This document shows positions 26,001 to 33,555 of a DNA stretch of 64,000 nt, piece after piece. The stretch lies in NCBI GenBank assembly GCA_051649245.1, contig JBOFGS010000019.1:372001-436000 (forward strand), in the 5' to 3' direction. Position 1 is the first letter of the stretch; each line of letters starts with the position of its first letter. The DNA is from Brevinema_A sp051649245. GTDB taxonomy: Bacteria; Spirochaetota; Brevinematia; Brevinematales; Brevinemataceae. A program made the translations under genes and the position numbers. The notes below the pieces were generated by a model. The model had not been told where the DNA came from. It did no database searches and was given only the letters and a program-made list of their open reading frames with translations.

Positions 26001-26540
26001 GATACCTCGATCTTGGATTTCAATATAAAAATTCTCTTTTCCAAATGTGTTTTGATAGAATGTTATTGTTTCTAAGAGTTTGTCAGTATTTTGTTTCAAA
26101 GCATGGTGATATAATTCTCCAGTATGATCAGATGAGAGAACAATAATATCTTGAGCAAATTTTCCTAATAAAGTTTTATCAACACAAAAACGTCCAAAAA
26201 ATCCATCGTCATATCCTTGAGATGATATTTTTAGAATATTTTGGTACCCATTAAAATTTTTGGCAAGTAATACCACTGTATATTTAGTAATGGGTGGATC
26301 GTCTTTTTTTTGGGAAGAGAAACGAGATTGTTCCATAACATCAATTGTTATACCAAAAATAGGCTTTATTCCTTTAGCTTTTTTTTGAAATTCTGGAACA
26401 CCAAATAAATGATTGTAATCGGTCAGGGCAAGTGCTGATTGTTTATGTTTTTTTGTAACGTCAATCAACTCATCTATTGTAGGAATTGCTTGAAGGATCG
26501 AATAGTGAGAAAAAACATGAAGATTAACAAAATGACTCAT
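23046..26540 (-). CDS. dnaE: DNA polymerase III alpha subunit
   Basis: DnaE is the replicative polymerase. The 1164-residue protein has normal length. The catalytic motif PDIDIDF is at residues 394-400, with D395 and D397 as metal ligands, and GPGRGSAAGALLSYALGITNVDPL precedes it. NKSHAAAYSILAYQIAWLKAHYPAEFMA and the C-terminal OB-fold are present. In the N-terminal PHP domain the metal motif has decayed: the usual HxHS is HVFSHYS and TDHGN is TDYNH. It is therefore probably unable to proofread on its own. A separate DnaQ exonuclease would be needed. It lies downstream of rpsD on the minus strand. Confidence 0.97.
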   Translation of the reverse strand: MSHFVNLHVFSHYSILQAIPTIDELIDVTKKHKQSALALTDYNHLFGVPEFQKKAKGIKPIFGITIDVMEQSRFSSQKKDDPPITKYTVVLLAKNFNGYQNILKISSQGYDDGFFGRFCVDKTLLGKFAQDIIVLSSDHTGELYHHALKQNTDKLLETITFYQNTFGKENFYIEIQDRGINDDKIANNFLINIAREHHIPLVATNPVKYINPEDHKLLEIVSCIKEKDFITEKTPSTGPFYFRSTEEMIELFQNIPEAIENTVTIAEMCHVEFPKEEDQSPIYPIPEGITTGEFLREKSKKELTKKLNNTLPPEYEKRLDWELDTVCMMGFPNYFLVVSDFVQYAKKNGILVGPGRGSAAGALLSYALGITNVDPLRYDLLFERFLNPERISMPDIDIDFEDDRRDEVKEYLRSHYGNDKTADVVTFGYNKAKAVLKDVGRVLEIPLPRVNQISGMVDANEYLGDQVQKNSEIKSILDGSNTKEKEWITYSVKLTNRIRNLGTHASALIVGKQSLNNVIPLFKDRSNTTTTSFEGKYLEENGLLKMDILGLSNLSIIRDCIEIIYHNHQIWIDLDTIPLDDQKVFDMFSLGHTAGIFQFESEGMTNYIKQLKPTSIEDLIAMNALYRPGPMDNILSFINRKQGHEEIDCYHKNLEPVLKNTYGIIVYQEQVMQIAQILSGFSLGEADLVRRIMAKKKPDELEVVRPKWINGAIAQGYDEKLAEHLFEQLIPFSNYAFNKSHAAAYSILAYQIAWLKAHYPAEFMASLMSSNMGHHEDLKKYIGEARKLGITVLPPNINKSLYKFSVERIEENDTINLVIRYGFGALKGIGEQAIKEIINEREWGGKYISIEDFVERTALYSDIRKACLEILIKSASFDSLLDSENLSQQKAIFLDPRNLNSLYQKFEKKEDTETVVNLFSSEELEAAASETIQTKGIPPLSFEQDFQNEIKTFGFYFTGKLFQEIEKNIGMISTYKDILKDNLPLGTTVSAIGYISDVYIVNPNPSTQTSHNRRSWGKFILNTEEENFSFFLFSEKLATYESMLQEGNFVFVKMNISKNNKKDILEYDLKNLSLLNPQSKIRHYELNIILENNHQCKEFNEWATSLHTLSKQDKRTDAEIQIIFHIIESNKMKTLKSASYYAVHKSEKLFDLLKKDFIQYYWFS

Positions 26541-26559
26541 AATACCTCTTAAATTAAGA

Positions 26560-26586
26560 AAAGGGAAGACAGTGCTTCCCTTTCTT
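26560..26586 (-). terminator. Probable terminator after rpsD
   Basis: AAAGGGAAG pairs with CTTCCCTTT (stem 9 bp, loop 6). Read on the minus strand it follows rpsD and is followed by TCTTAATTT, a weak T-tract. It would separate rpsD from dnaE. Confidence 0.7.
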
Positions 26587-26614
26587 TGAAATTTGGTTGT
26601 GTTTATAATGGTAA

Positions 26615-27226
26615 TTATCTTGAGTAGTACTCGATGATAAGTGCAATATCACCAATAACAGATACTTCGGCACGTGTTGGAAAATATGCTAATTTAGCTT
26701 CCATTTTTGAGGTGTCTCTTTCGATATATGCAGGAATAATCACTGAACCATCATTGACAGCATTAATAAAGACTTCTTTATTTTTTGATTTTTCTTTAAT
26801 AGAAACAACATCTGTAAGTCTCAAACGATAAGAAGGAATATTTACCTTTTTACCATTAACTAAAAAATGACCATGATTTACAGCTTGACGAGCAGCATAA
26901 ATGGTAGGTGCAAAACCAGCACGGTATACAAATGCGTCTAAACGACGTTCAAGGAGTTGTGCTAAGAGTTCAACAGTATTACCTTCTAAACGTGAAGCTT
27001 CTTTATAATTATCTCTCATTTGTTTTTCAGAGATATTATATTGAGCACGAATTTTTTGTTTTTCTAACAATTGTGTTTTATAAACAGACATCTTACCACG
27101 AAATTTTTTAGAAGCAGCAGCTTGACCTGGACCATAAGGCTTTTTTTCCATAATTTTAGCAGCTTTTTTCGTAATAGCAATCCCTAAGTAACGAGATATT
27201 TTGACTTTAGGTCCATTTTTACGCAT
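26615..27226 (-). CDS. rpsD: 30S ribosomal protein S4
   Basis: uS4 nucleates 30S assembly and often represses ribosomal operons. The 203-residue product is normal length, with the S4 RNA-binding domain RRLDAFVYRAGFAPTIYAARQAVNHGHFLVNGKKVNIPSYRLRLTDVV. It has no zinc cysteines at the N-terminus. It is not in the alpha operon as usual but is a single gene with its own strong promoter and a leader hairpin. Confidence 0.97.
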   Translation of the reverse strand: MRKNGPKVKISRYLGIAITKKAAKIMEKKPYGPGQAAASKKFRGKMSVYKTQLLEKQKIRAQYNISEKQMRDNYKEASRLEGNTVELLAQLLERRLDAFVYRAGFAPTIYAARQAVNHGHFLVNGKKVNIPSYRLRLTDVVSIKEKSKNKEVFINAVNDGSVIIPAYIERDTSKMEAKLAYFPTRAEVSVIGDIALIIEYYSR

Positions 27227-27254
27227 GAAGATTCTCCTAAGCTTTTGTCATATG

Positions 27255-27287
27255 ATTAATTTTTGTGCAGCCATACAAAAAATTAAT
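27255..27287 (-). promoter_or_regulatory. Leader hairpin upstream of rpsD
   Basis: ATTAATTTTTGT (27255-27266) pairs with ACAAAAAATTAAT (27275-27287) with one bulged base and an 8-base loop. It lies within the predicted 73-base rpsD leader, between the promoter and the ribosome-binding site. An autoregulatory S4-binding structure is possible; this is inference. Confidence 0.5.
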
Positions 27288-27305
27288 ACTTTCTAATATT
27301 CTTTT

Positions 27306-27334
27306 ATTATACATGATTATTATATAAATTTCAA
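27306..27334 (-). promoter_or_regulatory. rpsD promoter
   Basis: Read on the minus strand: TTGAAA (27334-27329), 17-base spacer, TATAAT (27311-27306). Close to consensus. Confidence 0.8.
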
Positions 27335-27362
27335 TCATTTTAATTTTTTATTTGGATTTTTT

Positions 27363-28394
27363 CTATTCAAATAAACTTTTTTCTTGATCTGCTATGTTGT
27401 TTAAAAGATGACTCATTTTCAAATGTTCATAGGCTTTGAATGATGCTGCACGACCACGAGGAGTTCGTTGAAGATACCCTTTTTGTATCAAATAAGGTTC
27501 AATAACATCTTCAAGAGTTTCTATTTCCTCATTTAAAGTGGCAGCAAGAGCTGAAATTCCAACAGGTCCACCATGGTAGTACTCAATAATAATTTGTAAC
27601 ATTTTTCTGTCGACTGTATCAAGTCCTTCCTGATCAATTTCTAGTTTTTCTAAGGTATTCCCAATAAATTCATGGTCTGCAATATTAATATTTGCTACGA
27701 GAGCAAAATCCGAAATACGTCGCAGGAGTCTGTTTGCAATACGAGGAGTACCTCGTGATCGCCGTGCTAATTCTTTAGCTCCTGAGTCATCAATCTTAAT
27801 ATTTAAAATTGATGATGATCGTGTTATCACATCAGAAAGCTCTTCCTCTGTGTAAAATTCCATTCTTTCAATAATTCCAAAACGTGAACGAAGTGGTGCT
27901 GAAAGTGAACCTGCTCTTGTTGTTGCTCCTATTAATGTAAAGCGTGGAATAGAAAAAGATAATGTTTTTGCTCCTGTACCTTCACCAATAATAATATCAA
28001 CCTTAAAATCTTCCATCGCAGAATATAAAATTTCTTCTAATGTTTTTTTTAAACGATGAATCTCATCAATAAATAACACTTCACCTTCTTGGAGCGTCGT
28101 TAAAAGAGCCATTAAATCACCTTGTTTTTCAAGAGTCGGTGCTGATGTGATTTTGATAGGTGCATTTAACTCTGTTGCAATAATGTGGCTGAGCGTAGTC
28201 TTACCAAGACCAGGAGGGCCGTATAATAATGTATGATCCATTGCTTGGGAGCGTTTTTTTGCTGCTTCTATATAAACGCTGATGTTTTCTTTGATTTTAC
28301 GTTGTCCAATGAAGTCTTTTAATCGCTGAGGACGGAGGGAATCATCTTTATCTTCGGATTGTTTGTTTGGATTAATAATATTTTCTTCTATCAA
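27363..28394 (-). CDS. ruvB: Holliday junction branch migration helicase RuvB
   Basis: RuvB is the hexameric AAA+ motor that, with RuvA, moves Holliday junctions in recombinational repair. It is 343 residues. It shows LRPQRLKDFIGQ, Walker A GPPGLGKTT, Walker B LFIDEIHRL, sensor 1 GATTRAG and arginine-finger region APLRSRFGI. The C-terminal winged helix ends TPRGRAASFKAYEHL. ruvA and ruvC are not nearby. It has its own consensus promoter, divergent from murE. Confidence 0.97.
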   Translation of the reverse strand: MIEENIINPNKQSEDKDDSLRPQRLKDFIGQRKIKENISVYIEAAKKRSQAMDHTLLYGPPGLGKTTLSHIIATELNAPIKITSAPTLEKQGDLMALLTTLQEGEVLFIDEIHRLKKTLEEILYSAMEDFKVDIIIGEGTGAKTLSFSIPRFTLIGATTRAGSLSAPLRSRFGIIERMEFYTEEELSDVITRSSSILNIKIDDSGAKELARRSRGTPRIANRLLRRISDFALVANINIADHEFIGNTLEKLEIDQEGLDTVDRKMLQIIIEYYHGGPVGISALAATLNEEIETLEDVIEPYLIQKGYLQRTPRGRAASFKAYEHLKMSHLLNNIADQEKSLFE

Positions 28395-28423
28395 CTCATT
28401 TTCTCCAAATGATTTCTTTATCT

Positions 28424-28452
28424 ATTATATAGGACAAGATATCTTTTGTCAA
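28424..28452 (-). promoter_or_regulatory. ruvB promoter, perfect sigma-70 consensus
   Basis: Read on the minus strand: TTGACA (28452-28447), 17-base spacer, TATAAT (28429-28424). Both hexamers are exact. Confidence 0.88.
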
Positions 28453-28491
28453 TTTGATATTATTAACTCTTTGTTTGCGTAGGTTCTTTCG

Positions 28492-28520
28492 TTGCGATTT
28501 TTTTATCAACACGTTATAAT
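28492..28520 (+). promoter_or_regulatory. murE promoter
   Basis: TTGCGA at 28492-28497, 17-base spacer, TATAAT at 28515-28520, about 30 bases upstream of the murE start. It is divergent from the ruvB promoter. Confidence 0.75.
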
Positions 28521-28549
28521 ATTATCAGTATTATCTTCTAGAGGTTTAT

Positions 28550-30016
28550 ATGAAGTTATCTCTCCTATTTCCTGAGATTAATGATAACCAAGACATTGAT
28601 ATTTTAGAAATTACTAATGACTCACGAGAAGCACATTCTCAAACACTATTTATTGCTTATACAGGATTTGAGAAAGATCTACATCAGTATATTGATGATG
28701 CGTATCAAAACGGATGTCGTTATTTTTTGATTGATGAATCAAAAAATCATCAATTTCATTATGCAGATGCTTTGTTTATAACCTCAACAAATCTAAAAAA
28801 AGAAGGAGCACGTGTTGCTTTAAAATTTTATGATTATCCTGATAAAGATCTTTATATCATTGGTATTACAGGAACAAATGGTAAAACCACTACTTCTATG
28901 CTTATTGATCAAGCATTGAACAATTTAGGATATCAGACAGCATTTTTTGGTACGGTAGAGTGGAAGATTGGTCTTGAAAAATTTGAAGCTTTAAATACAA
29001 CCCCTGATTTATTAGAGCTGGTTAAATTTTTACGTCAAGCTGTTGATAACAATATTAAATTTGTCGTTATGGAAGTAGCTTCGCATGCATTAAGTATGGG
29101 TCGTGTAGAGAATATTGCTTTTGATGTAGCTGCTTTTACTAATTTGACACAGGATCACTTGGATTATCATGGAGATTTTGAACATTATTTTAATGCAAAA
29201 AAATATTTATTTACAGATATTCTTGTTCAGTCATCCAAAATAAAGAAAAAAGCATTTATTAATATAGATGATGAATATGGACAACGACTATCTCATATTC
29301 TGGAAAAACAAGGAGTTGATTTTGAATCTTTATCATTGTATAGAAAAGGATCATACGATGTTGATCTTGTTGAACAAACAATCGAATCAACCAAATTTAT
29401 TATCCACCATCAAGGTCAAGATATTAGGATCGATTCTTCATTAATTGGATTATTTAATATCTATAATTTCACAATGGCGTATATGATTTTATCTCATATC
29501 GGTATTGATTCACAGCTTTTGTTAAAAGCCCTTCACAATATCAGCATTCCTGGTCGTTTTCAAAAATATGTGTCGCCAAATAATATGACGTTTTTGATTG
29601 ATTATGCACATACACCTGATGCACTTGACAAAGCTATAATTGCTATTCATCAAACCTTATCTTTTCACCAAAAATTGATAGTTGTTTTTGGAGCTGGTGG
29701 CGATAGAGATAAGACAAAACGTCCTCTTATGGCACAAGCTGCCTCAAAAGGCGATATTGTGATTGTGACTTCTGACAATCCTCGAACGGAAGATCCCCAA
29801 AAAATCATTGATGATATTATGACAGGATTTGATCCAAATCAAACATCCGTATATCAAGAAATCAATAGATCTCATGCGATTTTGCTAGCTTATCAATTAG
29901 CAAAATCGGGAGATGTTATTCTCCTTGCCGGCAAAGGACATGAAGAATACCAGATCATAGGTAAGAAAAAATATTATTTCTCTGATCTTGAAGAAATAAA
30001 AAAAGTGGCTAAGTAG
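28550..30016 (+). CDS. murE: UDP-N-acetylmuramoyl-tripeptide synthetase (MurE)
   Basis: MurE adds the third amino acid to the peptidoglycan precursor in the cytoplasm. It is 488 residues with the ATP loop TGTNGKTTT, NTTPDLLELVKFL, MEVASHALSMGR, the carbamylated-Lys region HGDFEHYFNAKKYLF, and LIDYAHTPDAL. The specificity motif reads DNPR (in TSDNPRTEDP), which in known enzymes marks diaminopimelate rather than lysine. Many spirochaetes use ornithine, so the true substrate is uncertain. It heads a plus-strand run that continues into glycan genes with a 7-base gap. Confidence 0.95.
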   Translation: MKLSLLFPEINDNQDIDILEITNDSREAHSQTLFIAYTGFEKDLHQYIDDAYQNGCRYFLIDESKNHQFHYADALFITSTNLKKEGARVALKFYDYPDKDLYIIGITGTNGKTTTSMLIDQALNNLGYQTAFFGTVEWKIGLEKFEALNTTPDLLELVKFLRQAVDNNIKFVVMEVASHALSMGRVENIAFDVAAFTNLTQDHLDYHGDFEHYFNAKKYLFTDILVQSSKIKKKAFINIDDEYGQRLSHILEKQGVDFESLSLYRKGSYDVDLVEQTIESTKFIIHHQGQDIRIDSSLIGLFNIYNFTMAYMILSHIGIDSQLLLKALHNISIPGRFQKYVSPNNMTFLIDYAHTPDALDKAIIAIHQTLSFHQKLIVVFGAGGDRDKTKRPLMAQAASKGDIVIVTSDNPRTEDPQKIIDDIMTGFDPNQTSVYQEINRSHAILLAYQLAKSGDVILLAGKGHEEYQIIGKKKYYFSDLEEIKKVAK

Positions 30017-30023
30017 GATTTGT

Positions 30024-31301
30024 ATGAAAATACTTGTTGTTGCAGATGATAAAGATATTTTAGCATTTAACAAAATCAATCATATTCAGGATTTGTCTAA
30101 ATTAACTGATTCAAAAACAAATATTTGTTTTATTGCACAAGAACCTGAACACCAAGACTTAACAGAACTGAAAAAACAAGGGTTTCGTGTGCTCTCTCTT
30201 TCGGAATTGATTAAACAATCTCTTGTTGCACAACCACCTCAATTTTCTGATATTGTGAATAGACAGGAAACACAAATAGATTTTCAAGCATTATCTGATT
30301 TTTACAAAGATCAAGTGATTTTTGTAACAGGAGGAGAAGGTTTTATTGGTTCGCACTTGGTGAAACATTTGTTGAATTTTCCAGTGAAAAAAGTTGTGGT
30401 TTATGGTTTTGGTGAGAATAGTGCACATGATCTTATTAAAAATTTTTGTACGGATGATCGTTTTGAATTTATTTTGGGAGATATTCGGGATCAACAAAAA
30501 CTCTCTCATGTTCTTAAAAAAAATGCTCCCAATATTGTTTTCCATGCTGCAGCACACAAACATGTTCCTATTTTGGAACAATATCCTGAAGAGGCTGTCA
30601 AGACTAATATCATTGGGACTTATAATGTCATTCGAGCATCAGAAGAAGCCGCTATTCAACAATTTGTTCTTGTTTCAACAGATAAAGCTGTCAATCCAAG
30701 CTCTGCATTAGGAGCTTCTAAAAGGATCGCTGAGAAGATGTGTTTATCTATTGATCGACTGATCCCAACAATTAAATTTTCAACCGTTCGTTTTGGTAAT
30801 GTTTTTGGGTCTACAGGAAGTGTAATCCCAACATTCATTAGTCAAATCGCTCATAATTTGCCGTTAACAGTAACCGATAAAAAGATGATGCGTTATTTTA
30901 TGTCTGTTGATGAAGCTGTTGATCTTGTCTTACTTGCAGCAACAATGAAAGAAGGGAATTTGTTTTCTTTTGATATGGGAGTTCCTATTTCATTGAACTT
31001 GATTATTCAACAACTTTTTGCCTTTGCCGGAGCAACTATTACTCCTAAAGATATTAAGATTATTGGAAACCGTGGTGGAGAAAAATTTTCAGAAGAGTTA
31101 GTGCATTCTTTTGAAAAAATGATGACATCGCCTTATGAAAAATTGATGATTTTATCTGACGAAACCTCTCTTTGGACTAAAGAAGAAATAGATACTATTT
31201 GCTTGGAGTTTGAACAAGTTGCAAACAAAGGTTCTAAAGAAGAGATTATGAAATTATTTGATATTTATGTATCTCGTTATGTATCAGTTACCAAATCTTA
31301 G
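30024..31301 (+). CDS. CapD/WbpM-like nucleotide-sugar dehydratase, soluble form
   Basis: A 425-residue NAD(P)-dependent SDR enzyme that probably converts UDP-N-acetylhexosamine to a 4-keto-6-deoxy sugar. The Rossmann motif is TGGEGFIGSHL (about residue 100). VFHAAAHKHVPILEQYPEEAVKTNIIGTYNV and STDKAVNP follow. Ahead of it is a 95-residue region with the family linker DIVNRQETQIDF but no membrane helices, which the long CapD forms carry. At the catalytic Tyr/Met position the sequence is LGASK, so Leu replaces Tyr or Met. It is followed by an aminotransferase 9 bases later, the usual partner for amino-sugar synthesis. Confidence 0.85.
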   Translation: MKILVVADDKDILAFNKINHIQDLSKLTDSKTNICFIAQEPEHQDLTELKKQGFRVLSLSELIKQSLVAQPPQFSDIVNRQETQIDFQALSDFYKDQVIFVTGGEGFIGSHLVKHLLNFPVKKVVVYGFGENSAHDLIKNFCTDDRFEFILGDIRDQQKLSHVLKKNAPNIVFHAAAHKHVPILEQYPEEAVKTNIIGTYNVIRASEEAAIQQFVLVSTDKAVNPSSALGASKRIAEKMCLSIDRLIPTIKFSTVRFGNVFGSTGSVIPTFISQIAHNLPLTVTDKKMMRYFMSVDEAVDLVLLAATMKEGNLFSFDMGVPISLNLIIQQLFAFAGATITPKDIKIIGNRGGEKFSEELVHSFEKMMTSPYEKLMILSDETSLWTKEEIDTICLEFEQVANKGSKEEIMKLFDIYVSRYVSVTKS

Positions 31302-31310
31302 GGATTCTTT

Positions 31311-32507
31311 ATGAAAAAAATTATTCCTTTTTCACCACCTTATATTACGGAAGATGATATTACGGAGGTTGTTCAAGTTCTTCGTTCCGGTTGGATTACC
31401 ACAGGAAAGGTGTGTGAAGAATTTTCTTTGCAACTTAATACCTATAATAAGTCATTCTTCACCCAACTATTCAACTCTGCTACAGCAGGTTTGTTTATTG
31501 CATTAAAGGCAATGGGAGTAGGTCCCGGTGATGAAGTAATCACCACACCTTATACTTTTGCTGCAAGTGCCAATGTGATTTTACATACGGGAGCACGATT
31601 GGTCTTTGCTGATGTAAAAAAAGATTCGTTTTTTATTGATCCTGAAGAGGTGTACGCAAAAATTACACCAAACACAAAAGCTATTATCCCTGTTGATTTT
31701 TCCACATCACATCAATATCAGTGGGATCACGACAGACTCACGAAACACTTTACACCAAATAATAAATATCAAGCGATCTTAGGTAGACCATTGATATTAA
31801 TTGATGCTGCACATTCGTTAGGATCACGATTTTTAGACTCGAATATTGATATGGCTGTTTATTCCTTTCATGCTGTTAAAAATTTGACCACAACAGAAGG
31901 GGGAGCATTATCAATAAATTCTTTTGGGGATGATCGTTTGGATCATGAATTTCAATTGTTACTGCGATCTTTGTTACTCCATGGTCAAAATAAAAGTGCT
32001 CGAGATAAATTTTTAGGCAATCAATGGGAATACGATATTACATGTGCCGGCTACAAATACAATATGACCGATATGGCGGCGGCATTGGGATTATCTCAGC
32101 TTCAACGTTATCAAAAAACATTACAACAACGAAGATTGTTGTTTAAAAAATATCAAGAATATTTATCAATGAATGATCAATTTATCATGGATGATCCCGT
32201 TATTTTTGATTATGTGGATCAATCAAGTTGCCATTTGTTTCCCTTAAGAATCAATCATTTTTCAGAACACCAACGAAATAAATTAATTGATTATTGCTTT
32301 GCCCAAGGTGTTTCAGTCAATGTTCATTATAAGCCGTTGCATCTTATGAGTTGTAGTGATTATCATAAACAAAATTTTTTTCCGAATGCTGTTGCTCAAT
32401 ACCAAAATGAAATCAGTTTGCCACTACATCTTGGAATGACGCAGTCTGATATTGAATATGTCGTATCAATTTTAAATCAGGGATACTTGTGTGAAAATAG
32501 CTATTAA
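31311..32507 (+). CDS. DegT/DnrJ/EryC1/StrS family sugar aminotransferase
   Basis: A 398-residue PLP enzyme that would transaminate the 4-keto sugar made by the preceding dehydratase. It shows the start IPFSPPYITEDDITEVVQVLRSGWITTG, the cofactor region FNSATAGLFIALKAMGVGPGDEV, DAAHSLGS, and the PLP lysine in FHAVKNLTTTEGGAL. The end SLPLHLGMTQSDIEYVV is typical. The stop overlaps the next gene by 17 bases. The exact sugar cannot be told from sequence. Confidence 0.9.
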   Translation: MKKIIPFSPPYITEDDITEVVQVLRSGWITTGKVCEEFSLQLNTYNKSFFTQLFNSATAGLFIALKAMGVGPGDEVITTPYTFAASANVILHTGARLVFADVKKDSFFIDPEEVYAKITPNTKAIIPVDFSTSHQYQWDHDRLTKHFTPNNKYQAILGRPLILIDAAHSLGSRFLDSNIDMAVYSFHAVKNLTTTEGGALSINSFGDDRLDHEFQLLLRSLLLHGQNKSARDKFLGNQWEYDITCAGYKYNMTDMAAALGLSQLQRYQKTLQQRRLLFKKYQEYLSMNDQFIMDDPVIFDYVDQSSCHLFPLRINHFSEHQRNKLIDYCFAQGVSVNVHYKPLHLMSCSDYHKQNFFPNAVAQYQNEISLPLHLGMTQSDIEYVVSILNQGYLCENSY

Positions 32508-33555
32508 CGGACGATTTTTTTCTCAAAAAATGACAGGAGTTCAACGCGTTGCTTATAATATAACAAAGGAATTGTATAAAGATAATCGTTTTGATATCAA
32601 TCTCTATACCCCTTCTGATATATTAAAAAGTTATGAATCTTTTGCTAATCAATTTTCTTTACGATCTCTGAAACCATATAATATTTTTTGGGAACAAATC
32701 GCATTGCCATTAAAAATAAATCAAACCAAAGAATTTTTGTTAAATTTTGGTAATACGGCACCCTTATTTGGATCCAAAAATCAAGCACTCATGATTCATG
32801 ACACAGCATTTTTAGAACATCCGGAATGGTTTTCCAAATCATTTGTTCATTATTATAAATTTATGATTCCAAAAATCATCAAAAAATGTTGTTTTCTGAT
32901 GACAGTGAGTGAATTTTCTAAATCTCAAATAGTACGATTTTTTAAAGTAGATCCCAAAAATATATTGGTTCTTCCACTTTGGCTTGATGAGCAATTTCAA
33001 CACAAAATCAACCAATATCCCAAAATGACCAAACCAACGAAAAATATTCTTTCTGTTTCCAGTATAGAACCTCGAAAAAATATTTCGTCATTAATTAATG
33101 GTTTTCTTGAAAGTAGACTGGAAGATATCAAACTTTTTTTGATAGGTGAAAAAGGTTCTGTTTTTGCTCATGAACATGAAAACAAGCTTGATGATCGTGT
33201 GCGATTTTTAGGACGTTCTCATGATGATGAATTAATTTCACATTATCATCAAGCACTGTTTTTTTGTAACGTTTCGTTTTATGAAGGATTTGGGCTTCCT
33301 TCTCTTGAGGCAATGTCTTGCGGATGTCCTGTGTTGCTTTCTGATATTCCTGCACATCGAGAAGTTTGTGCTGATGCGGCATTATATTGTGATCCTTATG
33401 ATATTGGAGATATTGCACACAACATAAAACTCCTTTCCCAAGATCATGATCTCAGAAAGGAGCTTACAGAAAAAGGAAAACAACAAGCAAAACAATTTTC
33501 TGCACAAAAAACAATGCATTTATTGACGACTAAACTTTACGATTTGGGAATATAA
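32491..33555 (+). CDS. Family 4 (GT-B) glycosyltransferase
   Basis: A 354-residue cytoplasmic glycosyltransferase. It begins MKIAINGRFFSQKMTGVQRVAYNITKEL and has LSVSSIEPRKNISSLINGF and VRFLGRSHDDELISHYHQA. The donor-binding block SFYEGFGLPSLEAMSCGCPVLLSDIPAHREVCADAALYCDP ends in the E-x7-E motif region typical of GT4. The start overlaps the aminotransferase gene by 17 bases. The 3' end overlaps the convergent O-antigen ligase gene by 26 bases. Confidence 0.92.
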   Translation: MKIAINGRFFSQKMTGVQRVAYNITKELYKDNRFDINLYTPSDILKSYESFANQFSLRSLKPYNIFWEQIALPLKINQTKEFLLNFGNTAPLFGSKNQALMIHDTAFLEHPEWFSKSFVHYYKFMIPKIIKKCCFLMTVSEFSKSQIVRFFKVDPKNILVLPLWLDEQFQHKINQYPKMTKPTKNILSVSSIEPRKNISSLINGFLESRLEDIKLFLIGEKGSVFAHEHENKLDDRVRFLGRSHDDELISHYHQALFFCNVSFYEGFGLPSLEAMSCGCPVLLSDIPAHREVCADAALYCDPYDIGDIAHNIKLLSQDHDLRKELTEKGKQQAKQFSAQKTMHLLTTKLYDLGI

